From contig NZ_JYLM01000003.1 of NCBI RefSeq assembly GCF_001439815.1, positions 124,001-188,000 on the forward strand: 64,000 bases of DNA, written 5' to 3'. The position numbers and the translations under genes were made by a program. This DNA comes from Pseudomonas orientalis. Its GTDB lineage: Bacteria; Pseudomonadota; Gammaproteobacteria; Pseudomonadales; Pseudomonadaceae. The notes under the pieces are model-generated. The model saw nothing but the letters and a program-made list of their open reading frames with translations, ran no database searches and was not told where the DNA came from. Shown here piece by piece: positions 45,695 to 55,524 of the stretch; the first letter of the stretch is position 1, and every line of letters starts with the position of its first letter.

Positions 45695-48019
45695 GTGGTT
45701 CAACACTCGATGGATATCAAGTTCGCCCACCGCTTGTCTTATAAACAAGCCAGATTGACTGTGCTGGTTGGTTTCCTCTTGGGAACCTTGCTCAGTCTTA
45801 TCCAGATCGGCATTGATTATGCCAGCGAAGACGCATCCATCAATCGGGAAATACGCTCGCTGATCGAAATCAGCCATAACCCCGCCTCGCGCATCGCCTA
45901 TAACATCGATGCCGAACTCGCCCAGGAACTGACCCTGGGCCTGCTGCACTCCCCTGCCATTGTTCACGCCCAGTTGATCGACAACAACGGCGTGGTATTG
46001 GCCGATGTCGGCCGGCCGCGCCAGGAAAGCCATTATCGGCCCCTCAGCGATTTTCTGTTTGGCGCCAACCGCCAGTTCGAAGACCGTCTGTACCTCAGCC
46101 ATATGCCCAACGAATCCCTCGGCGTGCTGCGCCTTGATGTAGACACCTACGCGTTTGGCGGCCGCTTCCTGCGCCGCGCCGAGGTCACGCTGCTCAATGG
46201 TTTTGTCCGCAGCCTGCTGCTGACCGGGATCCTGCTGGGCTTGTTCTACGTCATGCTCACCCAGCCGCTGGTGCGCATTATTCGAGCGTTGAGCACGCGC
46301 AGACAGGCGCGCCTGGACTGCCCGCCGGGGCATGAGCATGACGAAATCGGCGTGCTGGTCAACGTTGCCAACCAGCAGTTCGAAAACCTGGAAGCCGAGA
46401 TTCAGCAGCGTCGCCATGCCGAAGATCGCCTCACCGAATACCTGGGTCAGTTCGAAGACATCGTTTCTGCGCGCACCCTTGAACTCAAGACCAGCAACCA
46501 GCGCTTGAGCGAGTTCAATGACGAACTGGAAGCAGCGAGATTGACCGCCCTGAGCATGGCCCAGGCGCGGGCGGCGTTCCTGGCCAATATGAGCCATGAA
46601 ATCCGCACCCCGCTCAATGGCCTGCTGGGCATGATTGCCCTGTCGCTGGACAGCCCGCTCAACGCCGAGCAGCGCCAGCAACTGTCCATCGCCCATGACT
46701 CCGGCAAGGTACTGGTGGAGTTGCTCAACGATATCCTCGACCTGTCCAAGTTCGACGCGGGGCAACTGGAGCTTGAACGTATCCCGTTCGACCTGGGATC
46801 ACTGGTGGAAGACACCGCCAACCTGTTGTCGCAAAACGCCGCGCCCAGTGTGGAACTGACCTGCCTGATCGACCCGCTGTTTCCTGCCCAGGTGATTGGC
46901 GATCCGACGCGGGTACGGCAAATCGTCAGCAACCTGCTGTCCAATGCCTTGAAGTTCACCCGCTTCGGCCGTGTGGATGTGCGCCTGAGCCAACACGGCG
47001 ACGGGGTACGCATCGAAGTCTGCGATACCGGCATCGGCATTGCACAGGACGCTCAGGTCAAGATCTTCCAGCCGTTTACCCAGGCCGGCGCCGGCATCAC
47101 GCGCCAATTTGGCGGCACAGGCCTGGGGCTCGCATTGACCCATAACCTGTGCGAGGCCATGCAGGGCCGCTTGAGCATCAGTTCGGAGGTCGGCTTCGGC
47201 AGCCAGTTCTGCGTCGACCTGCCGCTGCCCACCCACCTGCCGGCGGTGGCTCAAGTGCCATTGGCGGGGGATGTGATCGTCATTACCAATCAAAGCAGTG
47301 GCCTGGGAGAGTTGCTCACCACGCTGCTGCCCCACTGGGGATTGGCGCCGCGTTGCTATTCCATGGAGGACGATCTGAGCGGACAGCGTCCCGATCTGTT
47401 GATCACCGATTGCCCGGAGTGCCTGTTCCGCCTGCGGCCGGGCATTACCGCGCCGATCCTGGTAGTGACGGCCTATGGCAATTTCATGCCTGGCGAAGAA
47501 GTCGCGGCCCTGGCACCGCTGCAGCAACAAGCCCGTCCACTGAGCCGTAATGCGCTGTATCAGATCCTGCAGCGTAATTTGCACAGCGACACGCAACCGC
47601 TTCCAGACCCGGTCCGAATCGACGCCACTTCCCTCAGCGATCGCGCGCGCATCCTGCTGGTGGAGGACAACCCGGTCAATCAACTGGTGGCCAAGGGCAT
47701 GCTGGGCAAGCTCGGCTGCGAGGTCATTGTGGCCGCCCATGGTGGCGAAGCCCTCAAGTGTCTTGAGGACCAGCGTTTCGATCTGGTGTTGATGGACTGC
47801 AACATGCCCGTGATGAACGGCTACGAAGCAAGCCGGCAGATTCGCCAGAGCGGTCGCTGGCCAGACCTGCCGATCGTTGCCTTGACCGCCAACGCCCTTT
47901 CCGAAGAGCGCGAGCGTTGCCGCGCGGCAGGGATGAATGATTACCTGGCCAAGCCATTTCGCCGTGAAGAACTCAAGGCCCTGCTGGACCTGTGGGTGCC
48001 TGGGACGACAAGCCTCTGA
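45695..48019 (+). CDS. Hybrid sensor histidine kinase with degenerate and intact receivers
   Basis: 774 residues from GTG 45695, which has AAGGGA 8 bases upstream; ATG 45710 and 45632 are alternatives. Order: membrane helix (about 20-40), a periplasmic sensor domain (to about 165), a second helix (about 170-190), a HAMP-like linker and coiled coil, HisKA with MSHEIRTPLNG, HATPase with VCDTGIGIA and GTGLGLAL, a receiver-like domain lacking a normal acidic site (VIVITNQSSG...LLITDCPECL), and an intact receiver with Asp in LVLMDCNMPVMNGY. It has no HPt domain and no adjacent regulator, so its relay partners lie elsewhere. Confidence 0.92.
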   Translation: MVQHSMDIKFAHRLSYKQARLTVLVGFLLGTLLSLIQIGIDYASEDASINREIRSLIEISHNPASRIAYNIDAELAQELTLGLLHSPAIVHAQLIDNNGVVLADVGRPRQESHYRPLSDFLFGANRQFEDRLYLSHMPNESLGVLRLDVDTYAFGGRFLRRAEVTLLNGFVRSLLLTGILLGLFYVMLTQPLVRIIRALSTRRQARLDCPPGHEHDEIGVLVNVANQQFENLEAEIQQRRHAEDRLTEYLGQFEDIVSARTLELKTSNQRLSEFNDELEAARLTALSMAQARAAFLANMSHEIRTPLNGLLGMIALSLDSPLNAEQRQQLSIAHDSGKVLVELLNDILDLSKFDAGQLELERIPFDLGSLVEDTANLLSQNAAPSVELTCLIDPLFPAQVIGDPTRVRQIVSNLLSNALKFTRFGRVDVRLSQHGDGVRIEVCDTGIGIAQDAQVKIFQPFTQAGAGITRQFGGTGLGLALTHNLCEAMQGRLSISSEVGFGSQFCVDLPLPTHLPAVAQVPLAGDVIVITNQSSGLGELLTTLLPHWGLAPRCYSMEDDLSGQRPDLLITDCPECLFRLRPGITAPILVVTAYGNFMPGEEVAALAPLQQQARPLSRNALYQILQRNLHSDTQPLPDPVRIDATSLSDRARILLVEDNPVNQLVAKGMLGKLGCEVIVAAHGGEALKCLEDQRFDLVLMDCNMPVMNGYEASRQIRQSGRWPDLPIVALTANALSEERERCRAAGMNDYLAKPFRREELKALLDLWVPGTTSL

Positions 48020-48035
48020 CGTGCGCCAGCCTCTG

Positions 48036-48521
48036 TCATTTGAGCAGCGCTTCGATCTCCTGGCTCAGGTCCTGAGGCTTGGTGGTCGGTGCAAAACGCT
48101 TGACCTGCCTGCCGTCACGCCCGATGAGGAACTTGGTGAAGTTCCACTTGATGTTCTTCGAGCCCAGCAGTCCCGGCGCCTGTTTTTTCAATTGCACGAA
48201 CAGCGGGTGGGCGTCACTGCCGTTGACGTCGATCTTTTTGAACAAAGGGAAACTGACGCCGAAGTTCAGCTCGCAGAACTCCGCTATCGCGCCTTCATTG
48301 CCCGGCTCCTGCTTGCCGAACTGATTGCAAGGAAAACCCAGCACCACCAGGCCCTGGTCCCTGTATTGCTGCCAGAGTTGTTCCAGGCCCTTGTACTGCG
48401 GGGTGAAACCACATTTGCTGGCGGTGTTGACCACCAGGATGGCCTTGCCGGCGAAATCGGCCAAGGTCTTTTGCTCACCCTTGATCGTGGTGCAAGGGAT
48501 GCTCAACAGGTTGTCGCTCAT
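48036..48521 (-). CDS. Glutathione peroxidase family protein
   Basis: 161 residues. The catalytic tetrad is visible: peroxidatic Cys in NTASKCGFTPQY, Gln in FPCNQFGKQEPG, and Trp/Asn in IKWNFTKFLIG. The second cysteine in FPCNQF is a possible resolving Cys, as in thioredoxin-dependent members. It reduces peroxides. It starts at MSDNLLSIPCTT; a longer frame to 48677 lies inside a REPIN and is not real. Confidence 0.95.
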   Translation of the reverse strand: MSDNLLSIPCTTIKGEQKTLADFAGKAILVVNTASKCGFTPQYKGLEQLWQQYRDQGLVVLGFPCNQFGKQEPGNEGAIAEFCELNFGVSFPLFKKIDVNGSDAHPLFVQLKKQAPGLLGSKNIKWNFTKFLIGRDGRQVKRFAPTTKPQDLSQEIEALLK

Positions 48522-48630
48522 GGCAGTGACTCTGGCAAAGGGGAAGCAGAAAGATAGTTCGCAATTGAATCGTGTACAAACTAATAAACGGGAATGATGA
48601 CGTGCCATCAACCCAGAACCCAAGGCATTT

Positions 48631-48730
48631 TGTAGGAGCGAGCTTGCTCGCGAAAAACTCACAGGCACTGCGTTCATTCAGAAAGCACGCGTTATCGTTA
48701 ACGTTTTTCGCGAGCAAGCTCGCTCCTACA
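48631..48730. repeat. REPIN, TGTAGGAGCGAGCTTGCTCG family
   Basis: A 100-base inverted repeat between the glutathione peroxidase start and the msrB stop, with the conserved spacer. It may form part of the peroxidase 5' region. Confidence 0.95.
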
Positions 48731-48761
48731 AAGGGGGATGTACGCTTAACGGACTGTTCTC

Positions 48762-49154
48762 TCAGCGCGGCACCAGGTCCAGGCACACCGAGTTGATGCA
48801 GTAACGCAGGCCGGTCGGCGGCGGACCGTCCGGGAACACATGCCCCAGGTGTGCGTCACACTTGGCGCAGGTGACTTCGGTGCGGATCATGCCGTGACTG
48901 ATATCCCGGATCTCGACCATCGCACTGTCGGCAATCGGCTCGTAGAAGCTGGGCCAGCCGCAGCCCGAGTCAAACTTGGCCTTGGAATCGAACAGCGGTT
49001 CATTGCAGCAGCTGCAGTGATACACACCATCGGTCCTGGTCTCGTTGTACTTGCCGCTGAAAGGTCGCTCGGTACCTTTTAGCCGGCACACGTTGTACTG
49101 CTCCGGATCGAGCATGGCTTTCCATTCATCAACGGTTTTCTGCAGCTTTTCCAT
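48762..49154 (-). CDS. msrB: Peptide-methionine (R)-S-oxide reductase MsrB
   Basis: 130 residues from [15 protein letters not shown]. The zinc-binding pairs are CSCCNEPLF and [12 protein letters not shown], and the catalytic Cys is in [11 protein letters not shown] near the C-terminus. It repairs oxidised methionine in proteins. It is divergent from alaA, with a shared promoter region of about 200 bases. Confidence 0.96.
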   Translation of the reverse strand: MEKLQKTVDEWKAMLDPEQYNVCRLKGTERPFSGKYNETRTDGVYHCSCCNEPLFDSKAKFDSGCGWPSFYEPIADSAMVEIRDISHGMIRTEVTCAKCDAHLGHVFPDGPPPTGLRYCINSVCLDLVPR

Positions 49155-49355
49155 CGATACACCTCGGCAACTGAAAAACCCTGATCTGTGGCTTTTCCGT
49201 GGATCAGGCGGCACGTATGATTGCGCCTCTTCAAAACGCCAGTCTGGCACCCGCGCCACCGGCATTCAAACGTATTTAAGGTGCGGGCCGCGCAGGATTC
49301 ACAGTACGGTAGTGTCCACGCCGTCTGGATCGTTCATTTTCAGGATCACATCGCC

Positions 49356-50567
49356 ATGCAGGTCAGTAAATCGAACAAGCTCGCCAACGTCTGCTACGAC
49401 ATTCGCGGCCCGGTGCTCAAGCACGCCAAACGCCTGGAAGAGGAAGGTCATCGCATCCTCAAGCTGAACATCGGCAACCCGGCGCCCTTTGGTTTCGAAG
49501 CGCCCGACGAAATCCTCCAGGACGTGATCCGCAATCTGCCCACGGCCCAGGGCTACAGCGACTCCAAAGGCCTGTTCAGCGCGCGCAAGGCGGTGATGCA
49601 GTATTACCAGCAAAAACAGGTGGAAGGTGTCGGGATTGAAGACATCTACCTGGGCAATGGCGTGTCCGAGCTGATCGTGATGTCGCTGCAGGCCCTGCTC
49701 AACAACGGCGACGAAGTGCTGGTGCCCGCACCGGATTATCCGCTGTGGACCGCCGCCGTGACCCTGGCCGGTGGCCACCCGGTGCATTACCTGTGCGACG
49801 AAGGTGCCGACTGGTTCCCCGACCTGGCCGATATCAAGGCCAAGATCACCCCGAACACAAAAGCCCTGGTGATCATCAACCCGAACAACCCCACTGGCGC
49901 CGTGTACTCCAAAGAAGTGCTGCTGGGCATGCTCGAACTGGCGCGCCAACACAACCTGGTGGTGTTCTCCGACGAGATCTACGACAAGATCCTCTACGAT
50001 GACGCCGTCCACGTGTGCACCGCCTCCCTGGCACCCGACCTGCTGTGCCTGACTTTCAACGGTTTGTCCAAATCCTACCGCGTGGCGGGTTTCCGCTCCG
50101 GCTGGATCGCCATTTCGGGGCCCAAGCACAACGCCCAGAGCTATATCGAAGGCATCGACATGCTGGCCAACATGCGCCTGTGCGCCAACGTGCCGAGCCA
50201 GCACGCGATCCAGACCGCCCTCGGCGGCTATCAGAGCATCAACGACCTGGTCCTGCCTCAAGGCCGCCTTTTGGAGCAACGTAACCGCACCTGGGAGTTG
50301 CTCAACGCAATCCCGGGCGTCAGCTGCGTGAAGCCCATGGGCGCGCTGTACGCATTCCCGCGGATTGACCCGAAAGTCTGTCCGATCCTCAACGACGAAA
50401 AGTTCGTGCTCGACCTGCTGCTGTCGGAAAAGCTGCTGGTCGTCCAGGGCACCGCATTCAACTGGCCGTGGCCGGATCACTTCCGCGTGGTGACCTTGCC
50501 ACGCGTGGATGAACTGGACATGGCCATCGGTCGCATCGGCAACTTCCTGAAGTCCTATCGCCAGTAA
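49356..50567 (+). CDS. alaA: Alanine aminotransferase AlaA-like
   Basis: 403 residues from MQVSKSNKLANVCYDIRGPV. It interconverts glutamate/pyruvate and 2-oxoglutarate/alanine, using PLP bound by Lys in FNGLSKSYRVAGFRSGW. Other conserved segments are LNIGNPAPFGFEAPDEIL, YLGNGVSELIVMSLQALL, INPNNPTGAVYSKEVL and VVQGTAFNWPWPDHFRVV. It is close to E. coli AlaA over its full length. The reading frame continues upstream to 49221, but that part is not family-like. Confidence 0.95.
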   Translation: MQVSKSNKLANVCYDIRGPVLKHAKRLEEEGHRILKLNIGNPAPFGFEAPDEILQDVIRNLPTAQGYSDSKGLFSARKAVMQYYQQKQVEGVGIEDIYLGNGVSELIVMSLQALLNNGDEVLVPAPDYPLWTAAVTLAGGHPVHYLCDEGADWFPDLADIKAKITPNTKALVIINPNNPTGAVYSKEVLLGMLELARQHNLVVFSDEIYDKILYDDAVHVCTASLAPDLLCLTFNGLSKSYRVAGFRSGWIAISGPKHNAQSYIEGIDMLANMRLCANVPSQHAIQTALGGYQSINDLVLPQGRLLEQRNRTWELLNAIPGVSCVKPMGALYAFPRIDPKVCPILNDEKFVLDLLLSEKLLVVQGTAFNWPWPDHFRVVTLPRVDELDMAIGRIGNFLKSYRQ

Positions 50568-50871
50568 GGGTAATGCGGCTGTACGACCTGCATTTAGTCG
50601 TACAGCGATTATCTGGCAACACTTCTCTGGCAAGGATGGCCTCGGACCGAACGATGGCACCGCGCCAGCCGCCCTACCCCAGTATTAACGGGCTGTGCGA
50701 CACGCTTGGCGGCCAATCGGCAGGGGATTGCTTGTGGGAAAATCCCTTCAACGCGCTACATTTTCGCTGTAGGACACAGTTTGAAATAGTCGCCCGGTTG
50801 AATCACCCCAGGCCGCACCTTATATACCCCGCAGTAAGCGACATATTAAGCATGAGGAGAACTCTACAACC
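50568..50871. other. alaA-htpX intergenic region
   Basis: 304 bases. A 10-bp hairpin (50578-50587 GCTGTACGAC with 50597-50606) probably ends alaA transcription; it has a weak T-tract. The rest should hold the htpX promoter. GAATCACCCC followed by TATATACC near 50799-50828 is a possible heat-shock (sigma-32-like) promoter, but the match is loose. Confidence 0.45.
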
Positions 50872-51759
50872 ATGATGCGCATCCTGCTGTTCTTGGCCAC
50901 TAACCTGGCGGTCGTACTGATTGCCAGCGTCACCCTGAGCCTTTTTGGCTTCAATGGGTTCATGGCGGCCAACGGGGTTGATCTGAACCTCAATCAGCTG
51001 CTGATTTTCTGTGCGGTCTTTGGTTTTGCCGGTTCGCTGTTCTCGCTGTTCATCTCCAAGTGGATGGCGAAAATGAGCACCAGCACCCAGATCATCACTC
51101 AACCACGCACTCGCCATGAACAATGGCTGATGCAAACCGTGGAGCAGTTGTCTCAAGAAGCAGGCATCAAAATGCCCGAGGTGGGGATTTTCCCTGCTTA
51201 TGAGGCCAACGCCTTCGCCACCGGCTGGAACAAGAACGACGCGCTGGTCGCCGTCAGCCAGGGCCTGCTGGAGCGTTTTTCGCCGGACGAAGTCAAGGCG
51301 GTGCTGGCACACGAGATCGGCCACGTGGCCAATGGTGACATGGTCACCCTGGCGCTGGTGCAGGGCGTGGTGAACACCTTCGTGATGTTCTTCGCACGGA
51401 TCATCGGCAACTTCGTCGACAAGGTGATCTTCAAGAACGAAGAAGGCCGCGGTATCGCCTACTTCGTGGCGACGATCTTCGCCGAATTGGTCCTGGGCTT
51501 CCTGGCAAGCGCCATCGTGATGTGGTTCTCGCGCAAACGTGAGTTCCGCGCAGACGAGGCCGGCGCACGCCTGGCGGGCACCAGCGCGATGATCGGCGCC
51601 CTGCAGCGCCTGCGCTCCGAACAAGGCCTGCCGGTGCATATGCCGGACAGCCTGACCGCCTTCGGCATCAACGGCGGCATCAAGCAGGGCCTGGCGCGCA
51701 TGTTCATGAGCCACCCGCCGCTGGAAGAGCGGATTGAAGCATTGCGTCGTCGCGGCTGA
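50872..51759 (+). CDS. htpX: Membrane zinc metalloprotease HtpX
   Basis: 295 residues. Two N-terminal membrane helices (about 4-24 and 34-56), the zinc motif HEIGH at 147-151, two further hydrophobic helices (about 158-215), and the third ligand in [13 protein letters not shown]. It degrades misfolded membrane proteins with FtsH. A GGAG site lies upstream and a strong terminator follows. Confidence 0.96.
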   Translation: MMRILLFLATNLAVVLIASVTLSLFGFNGFMAANGVDLNLNQLLIFCAVFGFAGSLFSLFISKWMAKMSTSTQIITQPRTRHEQWLMQTVEQLSQEAGIKMPEVGIFPAYEANAFATGWNKNDALVAVSQGLLERFSPDEVKAVLAHEIGHVANGDMVTLALVQGVVNTFVMFFARIIGNFVDKVIFKNEEGRGIAYFVATIFAELVLGFLASAIVMWFSRKREFRADEAGARLAGTSAMIGALQRLRSEQGLPVHMPDSLTAFGINGGIKQGLARMFMSHPPLEERIEALRRRG

Positions 51760-51783
51760 CAGTATCGACGGGACAAGCGAGAC

Positions 51784-51814
51784 AAAAAGGGGCGATTGAA
51801 TCGCCCCTTTTTTT
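51784..51814. terminator. Intrinsic terminator after htpX
   Basis: AAAAAGGGGCGATT pairs with AATCGCCCCTTTTTTT. It sits before the convergent tpm stop and can serve both directions. Confidence 0.92.
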
Positions 51815-51825
51815 GTGGGCGCGAT

Positions 51826-52455
51826 TCAGGTCTTGGTCAACCGGTAAACCCGCTCGAACTTCCAGCTTTCGCCTTGAAGGTCCTGTTCTTCGAGCCTGTC
51901 CAACGCCCAATGCCCACCCAGCAACACGCGCACCTCCTCATCGCTGACCGCAAAGGGTGGCCCGGACTTCCGGGCCTGGTCGTAATCGAGCGTAACCAGC
52001 AGCCCCTTGCAACCTTGGCCAAGCAAGGCATTGAGGTGCTCGGTGTATTTGACTCGCATCAACGGCGGCAGCGCGATCAACGCTGCGCGGTCATACAGCG
52101 CGCTGCAATCAGCGACTGTCTGTGCGTCGAGGGCGAAGAAATCGCCACACCACACTTCGATCCGGCTCGTCTGGTACACCTTGAAGGCGCCCCGTTGGCT
52201 GACCTTCGGCGCCAGCCGCTGCTCGTTGAAAAACGTCTCAACCGCCTGCTCGGCCAGTTCCACCCCCATCACGTGGTAGCCCTGGCTGGCCAGCCATACC
52301 AGATCCAGGCTTTTGCCGCACAACGGCACCAGCACCTTGGCCCCGCCCGCCAACCCCAGTTGCGGCCAATGCCGCTGCAGATAAGGGTTGACCTCGGGCA
52401 AATGAAAGCCAATCCGGTTGCTTGCCCAACGCTCCTGCCAAAACTCAGGTTCCAT
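51826..52455 (-). CDS. tpm: Thiopurine S-methyltransferase
   Basis: 209 residues with a class I SAM-methyltransferase fold. The N-terminus [18 protein letters not shown] and [26 protein letters not shown] (SAM site) are hallmarks, as is WCGDFFAL further on. In Pseudomonas it methylates thiopurines and also selenium or tellurium oxyanions (known for the family). It is divergent from the dioxygenase gene. Confidence 0.94.
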   Translation of the reverse strand: MEPEFWQERWASNRIGFHLPEVNPYLQRHWPQLGLAGGAKVLVPLCGKSLDLVWLASQGYHVMGVELAEQAVETFFNEQRLAPKVSQRGAFKVYQTSRIEVWCGDFFALDAQTVADCSALYDRAALIALPPLMRVKYTEHLNALLGQGCKGLLVTLDYDQARKSGPPFAVSDEEVRVLLGGHWALDRLEEQDLQGESWKFERVYRLTKT

Positions 52456-52558
52456 GCATCACCTCGAAAATTCGATCAAAAGGCACTAAAACTTATATTA
52501 GATTGTGATTGGTGATCTGACTGAAGATGGGCCTATGTTAACGCCCAGGATCCTTCGT

Positions 52559-53326
52559 ATGCTCCCCAGCCTGTTTATTTCCCACGGTTCGCCCATGCTC
52601 GCCCTGCAACCCGGCGCCAGCGGCCCGGCGTTGCAACGCCTGGCGGCCGAGCTGCCCCGCCCAAAGGCGATTGTGGTGGTATCGGCGCATTGGGAAAGCC
52701 ACGAATTACTGGTCAGCGGCAGCGCCGCCCCGCAAACCTGGCACGACTTCGGCGGCTTTCCCCGCGAGTTGTTTGCCGTGCAGTATCCGGCGCCGGGCGC
52801 TCCACGGCTGGCCGCTGACATCGTCGGGCTGCTGCATGCCGATGGCTTAGGCGCGCACATCGATGAGCGCCGCCCCTTCGACCACGGCACCTGGGTGCCA
52901 CTGTCGCTGATGTACCCGGCGGCGGATATCCCGGTGGTGCAAGTCTCCTTGCCCAGCCGCATGGGCCCGGCCCTGCAAACCCGGGTCGGGAATGCGCTCG
53001 CCGGCCTGCGTGAGCAAGATGTGTTGTTGATCGGCTCCGGCAGCATCACCCATAACCTGGGTGAACTGGACTGGCGTGCGGGGCCTGAGACCATCACGCC
53101 ATGGGCACTGGAGTTCCGCGACTGGGTTGTCGACAAGCTGGCGGCCAATGATGAAACCGCGTTGCACGATTATCGTCGACAGGCCCCTCACGCCGTGCGC
53201 AGCCATCCCAGCGATGAACATTTGTTGCCGTTGTACTTCGCGCGGGGTGCGGGCGCAGATTTCAGCGTGGCGCACCAGGGCTTCACACTGGGCGCCCTTG
53301 GCATGGACATCTATCGTTTTGGCTGA
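52559..53326 (+). CDS. DODA-type (4,5-DOPA/extradiol) ring-opening dioxygenase
   Basis: 255 residues from MLPSLFISHGSPMLAL. Metal-binding positions are the His in LFISHGSP, the His in VVVSAHWE and the His in ERRPFDHGTWVPL; the C-terminal SGSITHNLGEL and HPSDEHLLPLYFARGAG are also typical. The family opens catechol-like rings or repairs quinones (YgiD); its substrate here is unknown. It has its own terminator. Confidence 0.92.
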   Translation: MLPSLFISHGSPMLALQPGASGPALQRLAAELPRPKAIVVVSAHWESHELLVSGSAAPQTWHDFGGFPRELFAVQYPAPGAPRLAADIVGLLHADGLGAHIDERRPFDHGTWVPLSLMYPAADIPVVQVSLPSRMGPALQTRVGNALAGLREQDVLLIGSGSITHNLGELDWRAGPETITPWALEFRDWVVDKLAANDETALHDYRRQAPHAVRSHPSDEHLLPLYFARGAGADFSVAHQGFTLGALGMDIYRFG

Positions 53327-53372
53327 CGCAGATCCAACTGCGGGAGGGTGCAGGTCATAAGTTCCAGGCATA

Positions 53373-53401
53373 AAAAATCCCCGAACCAGTCGGGGATTTT
53401 T
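53373..53401. terminator. Bidirectional intrinsic terminator
   Basis: AAAAATCCCCG pairs with CGGGGATTTTT around AACCAGT, between the dioxygenase gene and the convergent DEAD-box gene. Confidence 0.92.
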
Positions 53402-53429
53402 ATGTGCGATCAATCAGCCCAGGGGCGGA

Positions 53430-55103
53430 TTAATCTTCGCGGTAGCGACGCAGCTTCAACTGCTTACCGGCAACGCGAGTGTCTTTCAGCTTGGCCAGCA
53501 GTTTTTCCAGGCCGTCTTCCGGCAGCTCCACCAGGGAGAAGCTGTCACGGACCTGGATGCGACCGATGGCTTCACGTGCCAGGCCACCCTCGTTGAGGAT
53601 AGCGCCCAGCAGGTTCTTGGCAGCGATACCGTCACGCGCGCCCAGCGCGGTACGGCAACGGGCACGACCTTCGGCCAATGGAACCGGAGCACGACGCTCG
53701 CGATCGCCACGGTCCGGACGGTCACCGGTACGCTCTGGACGATCACCGCGTGGCGCGTTGTTCGGTACCAGTGGGCGTTCTTTCTCGATGGCTGCCAGGG
53801 TCAGGGCCTGACCGTTGGTGGCTTTACGCAGCAGGGCTGCCGCCAGGGCACGCGGGGTGCAACCGATATCGGCGGTCAGGCGGTCCAGCAGGTCGCCGTG
53901 GGTCGATTCAGCGTCAGCCACCAGCGGCGACAGGCTGTTGGTCAGTTTCTTGATGCGGGCATCGAGAACGGCCTGGGCATCCGGCAGGCGGACTTCGGCG
54001 ACTTTCTGACCGGTTACACGCTCGATCACCTGCAGCATGCGGCGCTCACGTGGAGTCACCAGCAACAGTGCACGACCTTCGCGACCGGCACGGCCAGTAC
54101 GGCCGATACGGTGAACGTAGGATTCCGGATCGTAAGGCATGTCAACGTTGAACACGTGGGTGATACGTGGAACGTCGAGACCACGGGCGGCAACGTCGGT
54201 CGCCACAACGATGTCCAGGCGGCCATCCTTGAGGGAGTCGATGACGCGCTCGCGTTGGTTCTGGGCGATGTCGCCGTTCAGCGCAGCGGCCTTGTAGCCT
54301 TTGGCTTCCAGGGCGCTGGCCAGGTCCAGGGTCGCTTGCTTGGTGCGCACGAACATGATCAGGGCGTCGAAGTCTTCGACTTCCAGCAGGCTCAGTACAG
54401 CCGAGGTCTTCTGGTCAGCGTGAACCAACAGGTGAGCCTGTTCGATCGCGGTAACGGTCTGGGTCTTGGTCTGGATCTTCACGTGTTGCGGATCGCGCAG
54501 GTGGCGTTCGGCAATCGCGCGGATCGACTGCGGCAGGGTAGCCGAGAACAATACGGTCTGACGGGTCGGTGGCAGCGCCTTGAAGATGACTTCCAGGTCA
54601 TCCATGAAGCCCAGTTTCAACATTTCGTCGGCTTCGTCGAGAACCAGGTGGTTCACGGTCGACAGGACTTTCTCGTCACGACGCAGGTGGTCGCACAGAC
54701 GGCCCGGGGTGGCGACAACGATCTGTGCGCCGTTACGGATGGCTTTCAGTTGTGGGCCCATGGGCGCGCCGCCGTAAACGGCCACAACGGTTACACCTGG
54801 CATTTGCTTGGCGTAGGTTTCGAAAGCGGTTGCTACTTGCAGCGCCAACTCACGGGTTGGCGCCAGGATCAGGGCTTGCGGCTCGCGCTTGGCAGGATCG
54901 ATGCAATGCAGAATAGGCAAGGCGAACGCGGCGGTTTTACCGGTACCGGTTTGCGCCTGGCCAATCATGTCCTGGCCGGCCATGATGATCGGGATCGATT
55001 GCTGCTGAATAGCCGAAGGTTCTTCGTAGCCAGTCGCGATGACAGCGGCGAGAATGTTCGGATTGAGATTAAAAGCGGCGAAGCCGCCGGTTTCCTGGGT
55101 CAT
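53430..55103 (-). CDS. deaD: DEAD-box RNA helicase, DeaD/CsdA-type
   Basis: 557 residues from MTQETGGFAAFNLNPN. Motif I AQTGTGKTAAF, Ia PTRELALQ, II DEAD (in HLVLDEADEML), III SATLP, IV/V VATDVAARGLDVPR and VI HRIGRTGRAG are all intact. A basic linker rich in R, D and G (about 445-475) leads to a DbpA/CsdA-like RNA-binding domain (LGARDGIAAKNLLGAILNEGGL). It is involved in ribosome assembly and RNA decay in the cold. A leader of up to about 280 bases with hairpins lies upstream. Confidence 0.95.
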   Translation of the reverse strand: MTQETGGFAAFNLNPNILAAVIATGYEEPSAIQQQSIPIIMAGQDMIGQAQTGTGKTAAFALPILHCIDPAKREPQALILAPTRELALQVATAFETYAKQMPGVTVVAVYGGAPMGPQLKAIRNGAQIVVATPGRLCDHLRRDEKVLSTVNHLVLDEADEMLKLGFMDDLEVIFKALPPTRQTVLFSATLPQSIRAIAERHLRDPQHVKIQTKTQTVTAIEQAHLLVHADQKTSAVLSLLEVEDFDALIMFVRTKQATLDLASALEAKGYKAAALNGDIAQNQRERVIDSLKDGRLDIVVATDVAARGLDVPRITHVFNVDMPYDPESYVHRIGRTGRAGREGRALLLVTPRERRMLQVIERVTGQKVAEVRLPDAQAVLDARIKKLTNSLSPLVADAESTHGDLLDRLTADIGCTPRALAAALLRKATNGQALTLAAIEKERPLVPNNAPRGDRPERTGDRPDRGDRERRAPVPLAEGRARCRTALGARDGIAAKNLLGAILNEGGLAREAIGRIQVRDSFSLVELPEDGLEKLLAKLKDTRVAGKQLKLRRYRED

Positions 55104-55380
55104 GGGTCTGCCTCTAAGTGCATCCGCAAAGACCCATGCTCCAAAGCTGCGCATGCCGTGTTGAGACTCAAGAGTCGCCCTGGCTGCTTTGTCGGCGGGG
55201 ATTTGCGAAAACGAATGAATGAAAAAGATTCGTCAAGGAAGAGTCCGCTGTGCGGACGTGCAGCCGAAGCTGACTTCGGGGAATTGCGCTACCTAAACGC
55301 GGCCCGGTTAAAGGCCGGCGCGCACTATACCGGAAATAGCTGAAAAAGGGAGCTTTTTTTATCGCAAAGCACTGAGAAAC
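55104..55380 (-). promoter_or_regulatory. Long structured 5' leader of the DEAD-box gene
   Basis: Before the start codon there are 277 non-coding bases with several hairpins, such as GTCCGC/GCGGAC at 55243-55257 and CCGAAG/CTTCGG at 55264-55279. Long leaders are typical of csdA/deaD-type mRNAs that are autoregulated and cold-induced; the mechanism here is inferred. Confidence 0.5.
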
Positions 55381-55524
55381 CAAGCTGTGTCACAGCCTTT
55401 GCAGATAAGCGCGCCAGGGTCTATTTTCAAAAGCCCGGCCCTGTTGGTCATCACGCTTAAACGGTTCACCTGTCCAGGCCAGCCCTTTGGTCTGAAACCT
55501 TACCCGCGCCCGAGGGCACACCCG

